A stretch of DNA of 64,000 nt, taken from Pterois miles. Lineage: Eukaryota; Chordata; Actinopteri; Perciformes; Scorpaenidae. Positions 49,301-58,252 of the stretch are shown here, piece by piece. The notes beneath the pieces are model-generated. The model did no database searches, was not told the origin of the DNA, and saw only the letters and a list, made by a program, of their open reading frames with translations. Position numbers and translations under genes: made by a program. Where the stretch lies: NCBI GenBank assembly GCA_947000775.1, contig CAMQGK010000463.1, positions 6,869,501 to 6,933,500 of the forward strand, given 5' to 3'. The first letter of the stretch is position 1. Each line of letters begins with the position of its first letter.

Positions 49301-49388
49301 GTTGTGTAGTGTATGTTTGCTACTAGCTGCTAGCTAACCAAGCTAATGAAAAGCCTTACCTGCCCGTCATTCCAGCCACCCCCAGCAT
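42111..49388 (-). CDS. lims1: lims1 (PINCH): five-LIM-domain focal-adhesion adaptor
   Basis: Coding exons in transcript order: 49388-49360, 48413-48257, 47911-47845, 46203-46083, 45882-45733, 45625-45475, 44233-44141, 44029-43981 and 43868-43793, then either 43556-43418 or 42225-42111. All have GT-AG sites and matching phases. The protein has 335 residues with the distal terminal exon and 343 with the proximal one. The start MLGVAGMTG followed by ANALAS resembles a known LIMS1 N-terminal variant, and the body is closer to LIMS1 than LIMS2. LIM domains start at about C20, C81, C145, C203 and C262, with zinc ligands intact. PINCH has no enzyme activity. LIM1 binds the ILK ankyrin repeats and LIM5 binds RSU1, linking integrins to actin through the ILK-PINCH-parvin complex. 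LIM2 carries an additional cysteine (C106, where human LIMS1 has Arg) next to a zinc ligand. Confidence 0.97.
43330..43359. repeat. Poly(A) tract (poly(T) in lims1 sense)
   Basis: 30 consecutive A on the plus strand, about 60 bp past the stop of terminal exon B. Confidence 0.97.
43418..43556 (-). CDS. lims1: lims1 proximal terminal exon B
   Basis: Acceptor GGTTATTCAG. It completes LIM5 with DKFVEIDLKPVCKHC, keeping the last zinc pair, then a basic tail RRLARRERDAKDRKKKP ending AICL and stop TAG at 43418-43420. It has the same phase as exon A, so it is a mutually exclusive alternative. Confidence 0.88.
43793..43868 (-). CDS. lims1: lims1 coding exon 9 (LIM5)
   Basis: 76 bp encoding VSALNKAWCVSCFSCSTC and onward, ending CTCAA|GTATGT. 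The two leftover bases AA join equally well to either terminal exon (AA+A or AA+G, both Lys). Confidence 0.96.
43981..44029 (-). CDS. lims1: lims1 coding exon 8 (LIM5 start)
   Basis: 49 bp encoding LFGDVCYHCNRVIEGD. Donor GATG|GTGAGT. Confidence 0.96.
44141..44233 (-). CDS. lims1: lims1 coding exon 7 (LIM4)
   Basis: 93 bp, 31 codons, phase 0 at both ends, from HFVCAKCEKPF to THYNQ. Confidence 0.97.
44960..45292 (+). mobile_element. Tc1-like transposase fragment in lims1 intron 6
   Basis: On the plus strand a frame reads QQDNAPCHKAH (44964-44996). A frameshift follows, then WPPQSPDLNPAEHLWDVVE, the catalytic C-terminal region of a Tc1 transposase. The right end GGCCAGTGAGTG is followed by TA. 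The 5' half is missing, so it is inactive. Confidence 0.8.
45475..45625 (-). CDS. lims1: lims1 coding exon 6 (LIM3-LIM4)
   Basis: 151 bp from KELTAEAREL through GKQWHVE. It covers the end of LIM3 and the start of LIM4. Confidence 0.96.
45733..45882 (-). CDS. lims1: lims1 coding exon 5 (LIM2-LIM3)
   Basis: 150 bp encoding the end of LIM2 (HLCRPCH) and the first half of LIM3. Acceptor TTTACCTCAG, donor TGG|GTCAGT. Confidence 0.96.
46083..46203 (-). CDS. lims1: lims1 coding exon 4 (LIM2)
   Basis: 121 bp encoding GEFIIGRVIKAMNNSWHPDC and onward. It contains C-F-C-C, an additional cysteine beside the zinc ligands. Confidence 0.96.
47063..47723. mobile_element. hAT-like element with AGGGCT termini, copy 2, in lims1 intron 3
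   Basis: Colinear with 26441-27177. It ends ATTGACAGCCCTA. The left end is mutated to TAGGACTGTCC. It lies between lims1 coding exons 4 and 3. Confidence 0.72.
47845..47911 (-). CDS. lims1: lims1 coding exon 3
   Basis: 67 bp encoding FEGRKYCEHD, the end of LIM1, and the start of LIM2. Acceptor CTACACAG, donor GTG|GTGAGT. Confidence 0.96.
48110..48177 (+). mobile_element. LINE 3' end fragment
   Basis: GATGCTGCTATGACACCCG, then AATTTCCCTCCAGGGATTAATAAAGG with ATCTTATCTTATC repeats. The tail matches 51240-51315 and the SINE tails. It is antisense within lims1 intron 2. Confidence 0.6.
48257..48413 (-). CDS. lims1: lims1 coding exon 2 (LIM1)
   Basis: Acceptor CATGCAACAG, donor GAG|GTAGTG. It encodes most of LIM1 (from CERC to EGLFYE), the ILK-binding domain. 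Confidence 0.96.
49360..49388 (-). CDS. lims1: lims1 coding exon 1
   Basis: ATG at 49388. It encodes M-L-G-V-A-G-M-T-G plus two bases, with donor CAG|GTAAGG. Confidence 0.9.
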
Positions 49389-49620
49389 CCCCTCTTAGCA
49401 CGGCCGTTTGGTAGAAACGTAGCTAATAAACTAGCGTGTATCGGTGAAATAATTTCTTCCGCCGAGTTGCCAGAGTTTTCGGGGGAATGCAGACTCGTCC
49501 AGCTCCTTGTGGTCCCCTCCCAGCAGAGCCGTGCAGTGCCTGAGCTGGCAGCGGCTTCAGGCCCCCTACTTTAGGGAGTGTCTGTGGAAGTTGAACATCT
49601 CCAGCTTTCAACACTAAACT
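49389..49620 (-). promoter_or_regulatory. lims1 5' UTR and core promoter region
   Basis: GC-richer sequence directly upstream of the lims1 ATG, without a TATA box that I can see. The transcription start is not determinable from sequence alone. Confidence 0.45.
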
Positions 49621-49827
49621 GCACTTGATTAGTTTGGATTTTAAACATCTTCATCATACTGGATTACAGACCTGCACAAATCTGACATATGAGCATATAC
49701 TGTATGTAAAATACATAGATAGTGGATACCTCTATGTTTATTGCTCTGGCATATTTTTTTTTAACTTTCATGCCAATTAAGCCACTTAGAATAGTTTCAG
49801 TAAATTAGCAATATCCAAGGAAATGTC

Positions 49828-50378
49828 TATGGAGGACAACGACAGTCACGTAAATAGTAGTAAACGAAGTAATCGAACAATTACTAATTTAATTAAAAAA
49901 AAAATAATAAAGTACAAATAGATTTGTTAGTCTGAAAAAATGGACTAAATTATAAAGAAATTAATTATTTGGCATTTTAATGCGAAATAAATAGAATTTT
50001 AAAAACAAATTTACAAATGACATATTAGTCCATCCAACCGAATTTATGAATATATTCGTAAATAATAAAATAACAAAAATTAATGTATTTTTAAATGATG
50101 TACTTCTTGACAGGTTTATGCTGTTTTGTAAATCCCTTTTCAAATTGAACTATTTATTGATGGATTCATATTTCATTTGTAAATTCTTTTTATAATTTGT
50201 CTTTTTATTGTCTATTAAAATGTCAAATAATTAATTATTTTGTAATTTAGTCCATTTATTCACAGATTAATAAATCAATTTGTGAACAAATTTATCAATG
50301 GATATTTTTATTGTACAATTAGTCATTCTTCAATTAAATGCTTTATTACTATTTACGTGACTCTTATGGTCCTCCATA
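49828..50378. mobile_element. Long-TIR MITE upstream of lims1
   Basis: The left arm runs TATGGAGGACAACGACAGTC then ACGTAAATAGTAGTAAA. The reverse complement of the right arm runs TATGGAGGACCATAAGAGTC then ACGTAAATAGTAATAAA. The arms are imperfect inverted repeats of at least 40 bp. The interior is extremely AT-rich with further local palindromes. There is no coding capacity. A TA target is possible. Confidence 0.75.
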
Positions 50379-50587
50379 AGTGTCACATACAGTATATGTA
50401 GGCTACACAAAGGCTACCACCACATAGGCAATATTTAAAATAGTAGGCTGGGGTAGAAATTTTAATCTGATGGATTAAAACTAGGACTTGTACTATGAGG
50501 AGACAAACCTCTGATATGTGCATTTATATCTTGTTATAGTGTATATATTTTATTTTAAATAAAGAAGTTGTTGATTTAAACACCACA

Positions 50588-51315
50588 TCATTACAGAAGG
50601 TCCTTCCTGCCTGCAGCTGTTAGACTCCACAACCAGCACTGCTCCCAGTAGACCACATAAACACTCACAACAAACTGACCGGACACAAGTGCAATAACAA
50701 CACATATGTGCAATTATTTTGTGTTAATTTTGTTTGTTAATTAATAATTGTGGGGCGGCAGTAGCTCAGTCTGTAGGGAGTTGGCTTGGGAACCGGAGGG
50801 TCACCGGTTCAAGTCCCGACATGGACCAAGAACTGAGTGTGAACTGGTAGCTGGAGAGGTGCCAGTTTACCTCTTGGGCACTGCCGAGGTGCCCCTGAGC
50901 AAGGCACCAAACCCCCAACTGCTCGGGGCGCTTGTCTGGAGCAGCCCCCTCACTCTGACACCTCTCCATTAATGCATGTATGTGTGTTTCAGGTCTGCAT
51001 GTACCATGTATGAGTTAAACAGAGTGTAAATTGAATTTCCCCATTGTGGGACTAATAAAGGTAGATCTTCTTCTTCTTCTTCTTCTTTTATCATCTGCGC
51101 AATTATAGCAACTGGACAATTCTATTTTTTAATATGCTGGACATATTTTAGCTTTACTTCTCTATTATGTGTATATTGTTTTATTTATTTGTATTAATAC
51201 TCTTTTAAAATCTATGCTTCTTTTTTACTGCACTATCCACTTTGCTGCTGTAACATGTAAATTTCTCCACTGTGGGACTAATAAAGGAATATCTTATCTC
51301 TTATCTTATCTTATA
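50588..51315 (+). mobile_element. LINE 3' end carrying a nested SINE
   Basis: At the left a frame reads RRSFLPAAVRLHN and stops, like the end of a non-LTR reverse transcriptase ORF. At the right (51180-51315) is the LINE 3' UTR with CACTGTGGGACTAATAAAGG and an ATCTTATC tail. A SINE (50752-51089) splits them. Confidence 0.65.
50752..51089 (+). mobile_element. tRNA-derived SINE, copy D
   Basis: Plus-strand copy with complete head (GGGGCGGCAGTAGCTCAG), B box GGTTCAAGTCC, tail GGGACTAATAAAGG and (TTC)n. Inserted within a LINE 3' end. Confidence 0.9.
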
Positions 51316-51829
51316 GTAATGGAAATCATATACTAGACAATAGCATTTCATTTTCAGATATTTTACAAAATAATTGCCTCTGATGCTCCATTATGTCTGC
51401 CTATGACTATATATGGGTAGGCCTATAGTTTATCAAGATAATATGTAGTTTACAAAACAAATATTTCTACTAAATGTTAGCACATATATTTAAATAACAG
51501 TGAAACAGATATTTGATTAAAATATACTGTATGTCCATGTGTAATCATATACAGTAATGTTACATAGCCTATGTTTATGTATGGTCATATACTATATACT
51601 GTATTAGACTTCCATGTATTGGTAGGTGTGTCAGTCAGTTCTGAAATATCTGCAACAAATTCAGTTCCTTGGCTGCTTATTGTGTGTTAAATTGATTTAT
51701 AGACCTCTAGCTGTTACTGTAGAGGCCTGTGATGGAGGTTCATTGAGGTTACCAAACTGAATTCACTTAAAACAATCAAAATGTCCTAACTTTAACTTTA
51801 ACAGCTGAAAAAAAAATACTTTTTTAAAG

Positions 51830-51975
51830 AGTCTGTGGAGGTTCTCATTCATCCAGGTCATATTCATTCTGGCAAAAAAAATTGAATCGAAGGCAACTGG
51901 ACTTAGATTTGTCTCTGAAGATATTTCGCCCCTTATCCAAGTGGCTTCATCAGTTCGAACGCAACAGTCTGACTA
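51830..51975. repeat. Dispersed repeat fragment
   Basis: TTCTCATTCATCCAGGTCAT and GAAGATATTTCGCCCCTTAT followed by CCAAGTGGCTTCATCAGTTC resemble a repeat I recall as common in fish. There is no second copy here. Confidence 0.45.
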
Positions 51976-52454
51976 GTCCCCATTAGTCTGACAAACAGTG
52001 GAGTGAATTTTTTTAAAGACAATCAGGAAGATGTCAAACACTTTCTTCACCCCCACTGCCCCGAGAAACTTAATTTAATGTGCAATGATTTCCTGACATA
52101 CTGCATCACATAGGTTTAACATTCCACTAACACTGACATATATCAAGCACGGGGAGATGTCAGTCAAGCATGAACTGCTTAGTATATGACATCAGAGGTG
52201 TAATTATTCAGAATAAGTGAAAACACTCCAGTGTGTGGGTGTGTAGGCAATATAAATGAATCAGTATACAGTTCAAAAGAGCCAAATTCCTGCCTCTTTT
52301 CCATGTAACATCTCAATCACTAACCTTCGCTCCTTCAAAATGTCCGCAATTTATTTCATTTTTTCATTTTCACCTTTTAGATGTGGTGTTCCAACAGCAC
52401 AGCACATGATTTCAGTGCTGTTTGATGATTTTTTTAAAGCAACTGAATGCATTT

Positions 52455-52792
52455 GGGGCTGCACGGTGGTGCAGTGGTTAGCCTAACAGCAAGAGGGTCG
52501 CAGGTTTGAATCCAGCTTGGGGCCCTTCTGTGTGGTTTGCATGTTCTCCCCGTGAAAGCGTGGGTTTTCTCCAGGTTCTCTGGCTTCCTCCCCACGGGTT
52601 AGGTTAATTGATGACTCTAAACTGCCTGTAGGTGTGCATGTGAGCCTGAATGGTTGTCTGTCTCTATGTGCCCTGCAATAGACTGGCGACCCATCCAGGG
52701 CGTACCCCGCCTTCACCCAATGCCTCCTGGCATCAGCTCCAGCCCCCCCGCGACCCCTAATGGGATAAGCGGTTGAAGATGGATGGATGAAT
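52455..52792 (+). mobile_element. tRNA-derived SINE of a second family
   Basis: Head GGGGCTGCACGGTGGTGCAG with B-box-like GCAGGTTTGAATCC. The body has TTTGCATGTTCTCCCCGTG and GACTGGCGACCCATCCAGGG. The tail has GGATAAGCGG and (GATG)n. It is a full-length-looking member of a family abundant in fish. Confidence 0.8.
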
Positions 52793-53504
52793 GCATATGT
52801 TGACCGACAATCAAGACAATAATGCTCCTATAAGTGTTTCTGTACATATAAAGCAATAAAATCTGGATAGTTGACAGTATTCATAATAGTTTAAAAAATG
52901 TGTTTGGAATAATGAGAAATAATGTGGATTTGAGTAACACCAGCCATCTGACTTTATCAGCTCTTACTCCACACCTTAAGTGCTATCAGCATGTGAACTA
53001 TCATTTATTGTCCTTTAAAACTCTAAGACTTTACCATGTAATTATCTGTGGGTGGAGCAGGAGACAGCACTCACAATCTCGTATCTGATTTCAGTTAATG
53101 GAGCTATTATGTGAATGTGTCCTCTCTAGCTTGTGCTTATTTTTATGTCCTCGTGTTTACTGTTGTTTATATACCCTATTGGAAAGCACTCTGCTTGGAG
53201 GTAAGAGCAGTTTAAATATCATTTACTTGTATTGTATTGTATTACACTATCCAATCACCTCACAGGGCTAAAGCTTAGTTCAACCCTTTCAACCTGCTTA
53301 AAGTTATTAGGAGTTGACTCAGCTCATCCTGTGCAGAGGTGCATTGTTCTACTTAGTAACGAGTTATATTTTGCCTATTTTTCACTGAAAACACATTGCA
53401 TTTGTAGACTTATACAAGATATTTTGCCGTGTTTGACTAATAAACTGCAATCTATTAAGGGCAGAGGATAAAAGCTCTGCAGGAGTCACACAAGAGTTAT
53501 ACAT

Positions 53505-53544
53505 GGCTGTAAAAGCATTATAGCGGCTGTAAAAGCATTATAGC
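53505..53544. repeat. 20-bp perfect tandem duplication
   Basis: GGCTGTAAAAGCATTATAGC occurs twice in direct succession. Confidence 0.95.
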
Positions 53545-55190
53545 GAGGAATAAAAAATAAATATATATATATAAATAAAAAATCTCAAATAAAACTGCAC
53601 TTTGAACCATTTTCTTCATTTAACTGATGTTTTTACTCTTTTTTCTAAATTATTTATTCACGTCATTATATTTTCATTGTAAACATTTGTCCTTTTTAAC
53701 TTTATGTTTAGCTTTTTACTACTTTTTACTTTGAGTAATCTTTATCATTATTAATATTTTATACACTGCCATATATTCAGTTTGGGGGAAGGTTCTGTGT
53801 TGCATTATAAGCTGTTAAATGCATAAAATCAATAAATATATGTTAAAAAAATGAGCTTTGACATTAATTCAAACAAACATTAAAATAATTTAATTTACAA
53901 GGTTCTCTGGGTTTGTAATTTTACAATGGACAGACAGAATTCATTATGGTTTACTAGGGTCCACCATACCGAGGATGTGTACACATAATTCATTTCTGAT
54001 GACGAATTTGATGCTCTCCCCATAAGTTTGTGACATTTTAGTAAATGCTAAAAAATAGTACTAAATTTTGTGGAGCACATTAGAACAGACAGATCAAACT
54101 CAAAACGTCTGTTAACTCAAAATGTCTGTAAAAGTGCAATATGGCCTGAAATCACAGGAGGTGCAATATTTGTGAAATGCGTGTCAAAATACCATTTTAA
54201 ATTAAATACTGTCTTGCTATAGAGATGTCCTCACCTACAAATCATATTCTACAGATGTAAGAAAATATCTTTGTTAGGCACTGATCCCTGCAAAAATCCC
54301 AACATAAATGAGAATTTGATGTAAAAATTATCATTCCCTCTAATAACACAAATGAAATCAGTCAAAAATAATCGCAATTAGATACTTTTCAAAATCATGT
54401 AGCTCTATTTCAGACCTGTACCGTTTTGAAACCAAACAAAACAACAAGGCAAGCAACTCTTAAAGCATCTGTTTTTTTTATAGTCCAGACATGGAATATG
54501 TATTCAAACAGGCATTGTAGTGTGGCTATGACAAATATTACATGTCTTTGGGAAAAGTACAATAGGTTACCTTCCAATAAATCATCTCAGTTCTTGTTTA
54601 GCTAAAATAAAATCAACACTGTCACTGTGCACTATCAAAAAACGTCAGCCCTTATTTGGCCTATCCTTGAATATGACAATAATTATCTATAAGCACTGAA
54701 TACAAATGCAGTTAATATCAACCAGCAGATGGCATGGTGTTATAAATACACAACAAAATGTACTGTATGTCCGTAAAGGATAAAGTCCGTTGTCAGGCAT
54801 TGCTGACATTCAGAGACATAAAATTAAGACATGATGGATCCCCATTAGAGGGAAACAACTGAAGAAATATTAATGTGAAGTGTTTTTTTCTTTCAACTGA
54901 CATTTACAAACAAAATCCACAAAAAATATGAATATCAACCCTGTAAAACAAGTATCCATTTTTAACTGAAAAAATTATTTACAGGTCTCTTTCATTGCAC
55001 AGTCCACAGGTGTCCACAGACAACAACATGCTTGATGAGTCCACCTTAAGATATCCAACTATTATTCTTTCACTCTATTGCATCAGAACAATAGACGAGA
55101 CATAAATATTTCATTCTTACACATTCAGGCAAACATTCACATCATATATCAACATTACATCAACATTCATCTGTCACACTGTCCTGTCCT
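53545..55190. other. Intergenic, AT-rich, no gene seen
   Basis: No coding exon, RNA gene or clear repeat family recognised. Confidence 0.45.
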
Positions 55191-55413
55191 CAGGGCTGCA
55201 CAATTACATCATGAAGATCATGGTTTTATTACCAATTATACATAAGCACTGGTGTCTGGATGATGCAACAGATAAATATGACTTAGCTCAACATATAAAG
55301 GACCATCAAGTTGTAAAAACTGTCCTTGTTGTAAGCCAGCCAATCTTGTCTGATAGAAACCTGTTGTTAAAAGTACACATTTTATATACACATTTCATAA
55401 TTGTGCAGCCCTG
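55191..55413. mobile_element. 223-bp MITE with CAGGGCTGCACAATTA TIR
   Basis: It starts CAGGGCTGCACAATTA and ends TAATTGTGCAGCCCTG, a perfect 16-bp inverted repeat. CAG-termini suggest hAT ancestry. The 80-codon frame inside is incidental. Confidence 0.82.
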
Positions 55414-55740
55414 TCCCAGCATTTGTAGTAATTGTGTTATTCTATATATTTAAGCTAAATGGAATTAGAGAAAAGTTGCATTTCTTGAAGATAGAAATAT
55501 GTGTTGCATGTTTTTTATTGATCTGAATTTAAAATACAGACCTTTTCTCTGCTGTGTTTAGAGACACGTCTGAAGTTAAACCTTTAACAACATCAGTAAA
55601 CCTTAATGACTTTTTATCCACATATTAAATGACCTGGCTGTTAATTAATTTGAGAGTGGCAACTCTTTGTTCAACTACATTTACCTCAAACAGTCATGTT
55701 TGACAAATGCTGAGCCAGATGAATACATCTTTCTGACTAT

Positions 55741-55803
55741 AAGAAAGAAAGAAAGAAAGAAAGAAAGATATTCCTTTATTAGTCCCACAGTGGGGAAATT
55801 CAG
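55741..55803 (-). mobile_element. LINE/SINE 3' tail fragment
   Basis: A (GAAA)n run followed by ATTCCTTTATTAGTCCCACA and GTGGGGAAATTCAG is the reverse complement of the tail shared by the SINEs and LINE ends in this window. Confidence 0.65.
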
Positions 55804-56522
55804 TTTATATATAGATTATTAGCTTGGTGAATGATTGTGAGGTCAAGCAGATTTGGTTTGTCTCTTTCCCAGAAGCATCCAACAGTGATTTTTGTGTTTG
55901 TGTTTCCACCTGCCAATTTAATCTTCTCGGACCCTAAAATGTTTGTGATAATAGAAAATAACTCCATAAAAACCGCAAGGGTGACTCATTGAACTGACCA
56001 TTAAATGTACCATCATCCGGCTGCCACATCTTTTTTCATGCCTAAATGACATTGCAGCTCCTCTTGCTAGACTTGGGGTCATTCATTGAGTAAAAGTGCA
56101 TCAGTAGGGTTGAATAAATGTACAAACATATGACATCCACAATTACACTTTCACCCTCTCATATAACATTTTTATGCTCTATTTACAATTTCAATAGGAA
56201 CATACGTCAGGCAAGCAGAAATATAGCTACTGTACACACAAAAATATGTTCTATACATATGTGTATACATACAGTATATACACACAGCATATACAAACTA
56301 AGATGACTATGGCCAAAGTCATGTAATCCTTGTGTGCTATGGTCTACCTGACCATAGTGTTGTGATTGACCACCACACTGAGGGTGACGGTCCCTTCATA
56401 ATGAAATGTTTCTTATTCATGTACAGTCACAATGTGTCATTATTGGGTTAAGTGTCAGAAACAACAACAACAGAAAGTAAGAACCCTTCTGACAGTTAAA
56501 GGTGCTCAATACGAGCAGAGGA

Positions 56523-56898
56523 GTAATGTCTACCCGAGCAGTGAATGATGTCACTGTCCCTCTGTGTGTTATAATCCAAGTCTCTCTTTTGTATACATAG
56601 CCAGCTGTGCCTTTTAGTGGATATCTGTGCATGTGAGGATGGCCCACTGGCTAGCTCACAGCCATCGCTCTGCACTGCTCTCATACGTCAGTTAAAGCTG
56701 ATAACGCCATGCCAAGTCGGCCGACGCAGCACCCACCCTCTGATTCCCCCTCAGGTTAACACTGTTAGCTTAGTCAGCACTGCTGCTGTTGTTAGCACTG
56801 TTAGCACCATTAGTTGTGAGCCGCCAGCTCAGCCATCACCATGTTGAGAGCCATGTGGAAGCAATAGAAATGCTCCCTATCTTGCATTTAGCACCTTA
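56523..56898 (+). repeat. Dispersed repeat, family X copy 2
   Basis: Colinear with 1767-2045. It contains 100 bp or more of additional sequence near its left end that copy 1 lacks. Confidence 0.65.
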
Positions 56899-57094
56899 AA
56901 GGCCAGGATTTATGGTGATTTTAACTGAATATCACCAAAACATGTTGGCTTAATCATCCCCATCTAATGCATCTATTGAGCATTTTTTCCTAAAACGTGA
57001 AGACTATTTTCTTAACTACCACACTGCCGGATCTCAAACACATTTTGCTTTCAGTGAAGTGATGAAAATCTGTTGAGCGTATCTGTCATGTTGC

Positions 57095-57100
57095 TTTATT
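57095..57100 (-). terminator. Candidate fbxl3 poly(A) signal
   Basis: AATAAA on the minus strand (TTTATT on plus), about 510 bp past the fbxl3 stop. Use is inferred from position only. Confidence 0.35.
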
Positions 57101-57611
57101 GAAATAAAACTTACCATTTCTGATTTCTATCAGAATGATTTGTACATACGCCCACCTATGATATGACAAAATGTTTATGCATCTGCCTGCATATAGTGCA
57201 GTAAAGACTGTGTACATGAAATAACCCCCACAACATCCCATTCATTCCTAGACATTCCTGTTAATTTCCATGGAAAGCCAATCACAGGGTGTTAGCCCTT
57301 AAGAAAGGGCTCAGAGAATAAGGTGCTAAATGCTATGAGTGACACGACAAATACATTTAGATATATAAATATACATATAAATAAAAATTGTATAATAGAA
57401 TAGAGCTGAATCCAATATTTTGTTTCATCACATCAAAATTCAGTGATGCAATTCCTCCATGTATTCACGGAAAAAAACACAGACACATACTGTACATATG
57501 GTGCCTGGGAAAGGGCCTTTCTTAAAAAATAGGAGAAAGGCGAGGGGCGTCTTCAAAATCATAGTTCTCCAAGCAACAAACAAACACAAAAAAACCTGGA
57601 CACAACTTAAA

Positions 57612-58252
57612 CTACCAGGTAGGCATCATGTCTGGAAACCAGACGCGACCCAAGTGCTTTGACACCTCCCAGTGGATATCATCCAGCCCATAGCGGTGAT
57701 CTGGAACCAGGACGTCCTCCATGATGGATAGCTGTGTCAGTCTGTCGCCACACATCTTAACAAATTCCACAAAGGCGCTGCAGGACACTTCGCACTCACC
57801 CAAGCCGATGGCCGACAGCTGCGTGCAGCGTTGGGCGATGCGGATCAGCTCCTCATCCAGCGGCCGCAGCCCGTTGGCACACACCACTAGCTCGACCAGA
57901 CGCGGGCAGGTAAGCCCAACGCGGCCCAGCACGTCTTTACTGACGGAGCGGCCGAAGTACAGATGCGTAACAGGAATTTCATCACGGAAGAAAGGGCCAA
58001 ACTCATCCTCATAGAGGAAGAAGTACATGACCAGATTAAATTTAGGAGAGTGGCGCACCATGGCGTCCCAGCTGGTCTTCTTGATGGTGTGGAACTGTTG
58101 GCCGGGATTCTCACTAACCACGTCGATGCGAAGATGCTCAAGGTGAACGTGCTTCTCCGAGGAGAGAGAAATCAGAAGTTCATCACTCAACAAATGGTAG
58201 TTGAGTGCCAGTTCTCTCAGGCCGTGACACTGATCAGCCACACACAGGATTC
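57612..58252 (-). CDS. fbxl3: fbxl3 terminal exon
   Basis: 641 bp from GILCVADQCHGLREL to the final PDMMPTW, stop TAG at 57612-57614. It contains the C-terminal LRRs and the CRY-binding tail. Confidence 0.98.
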
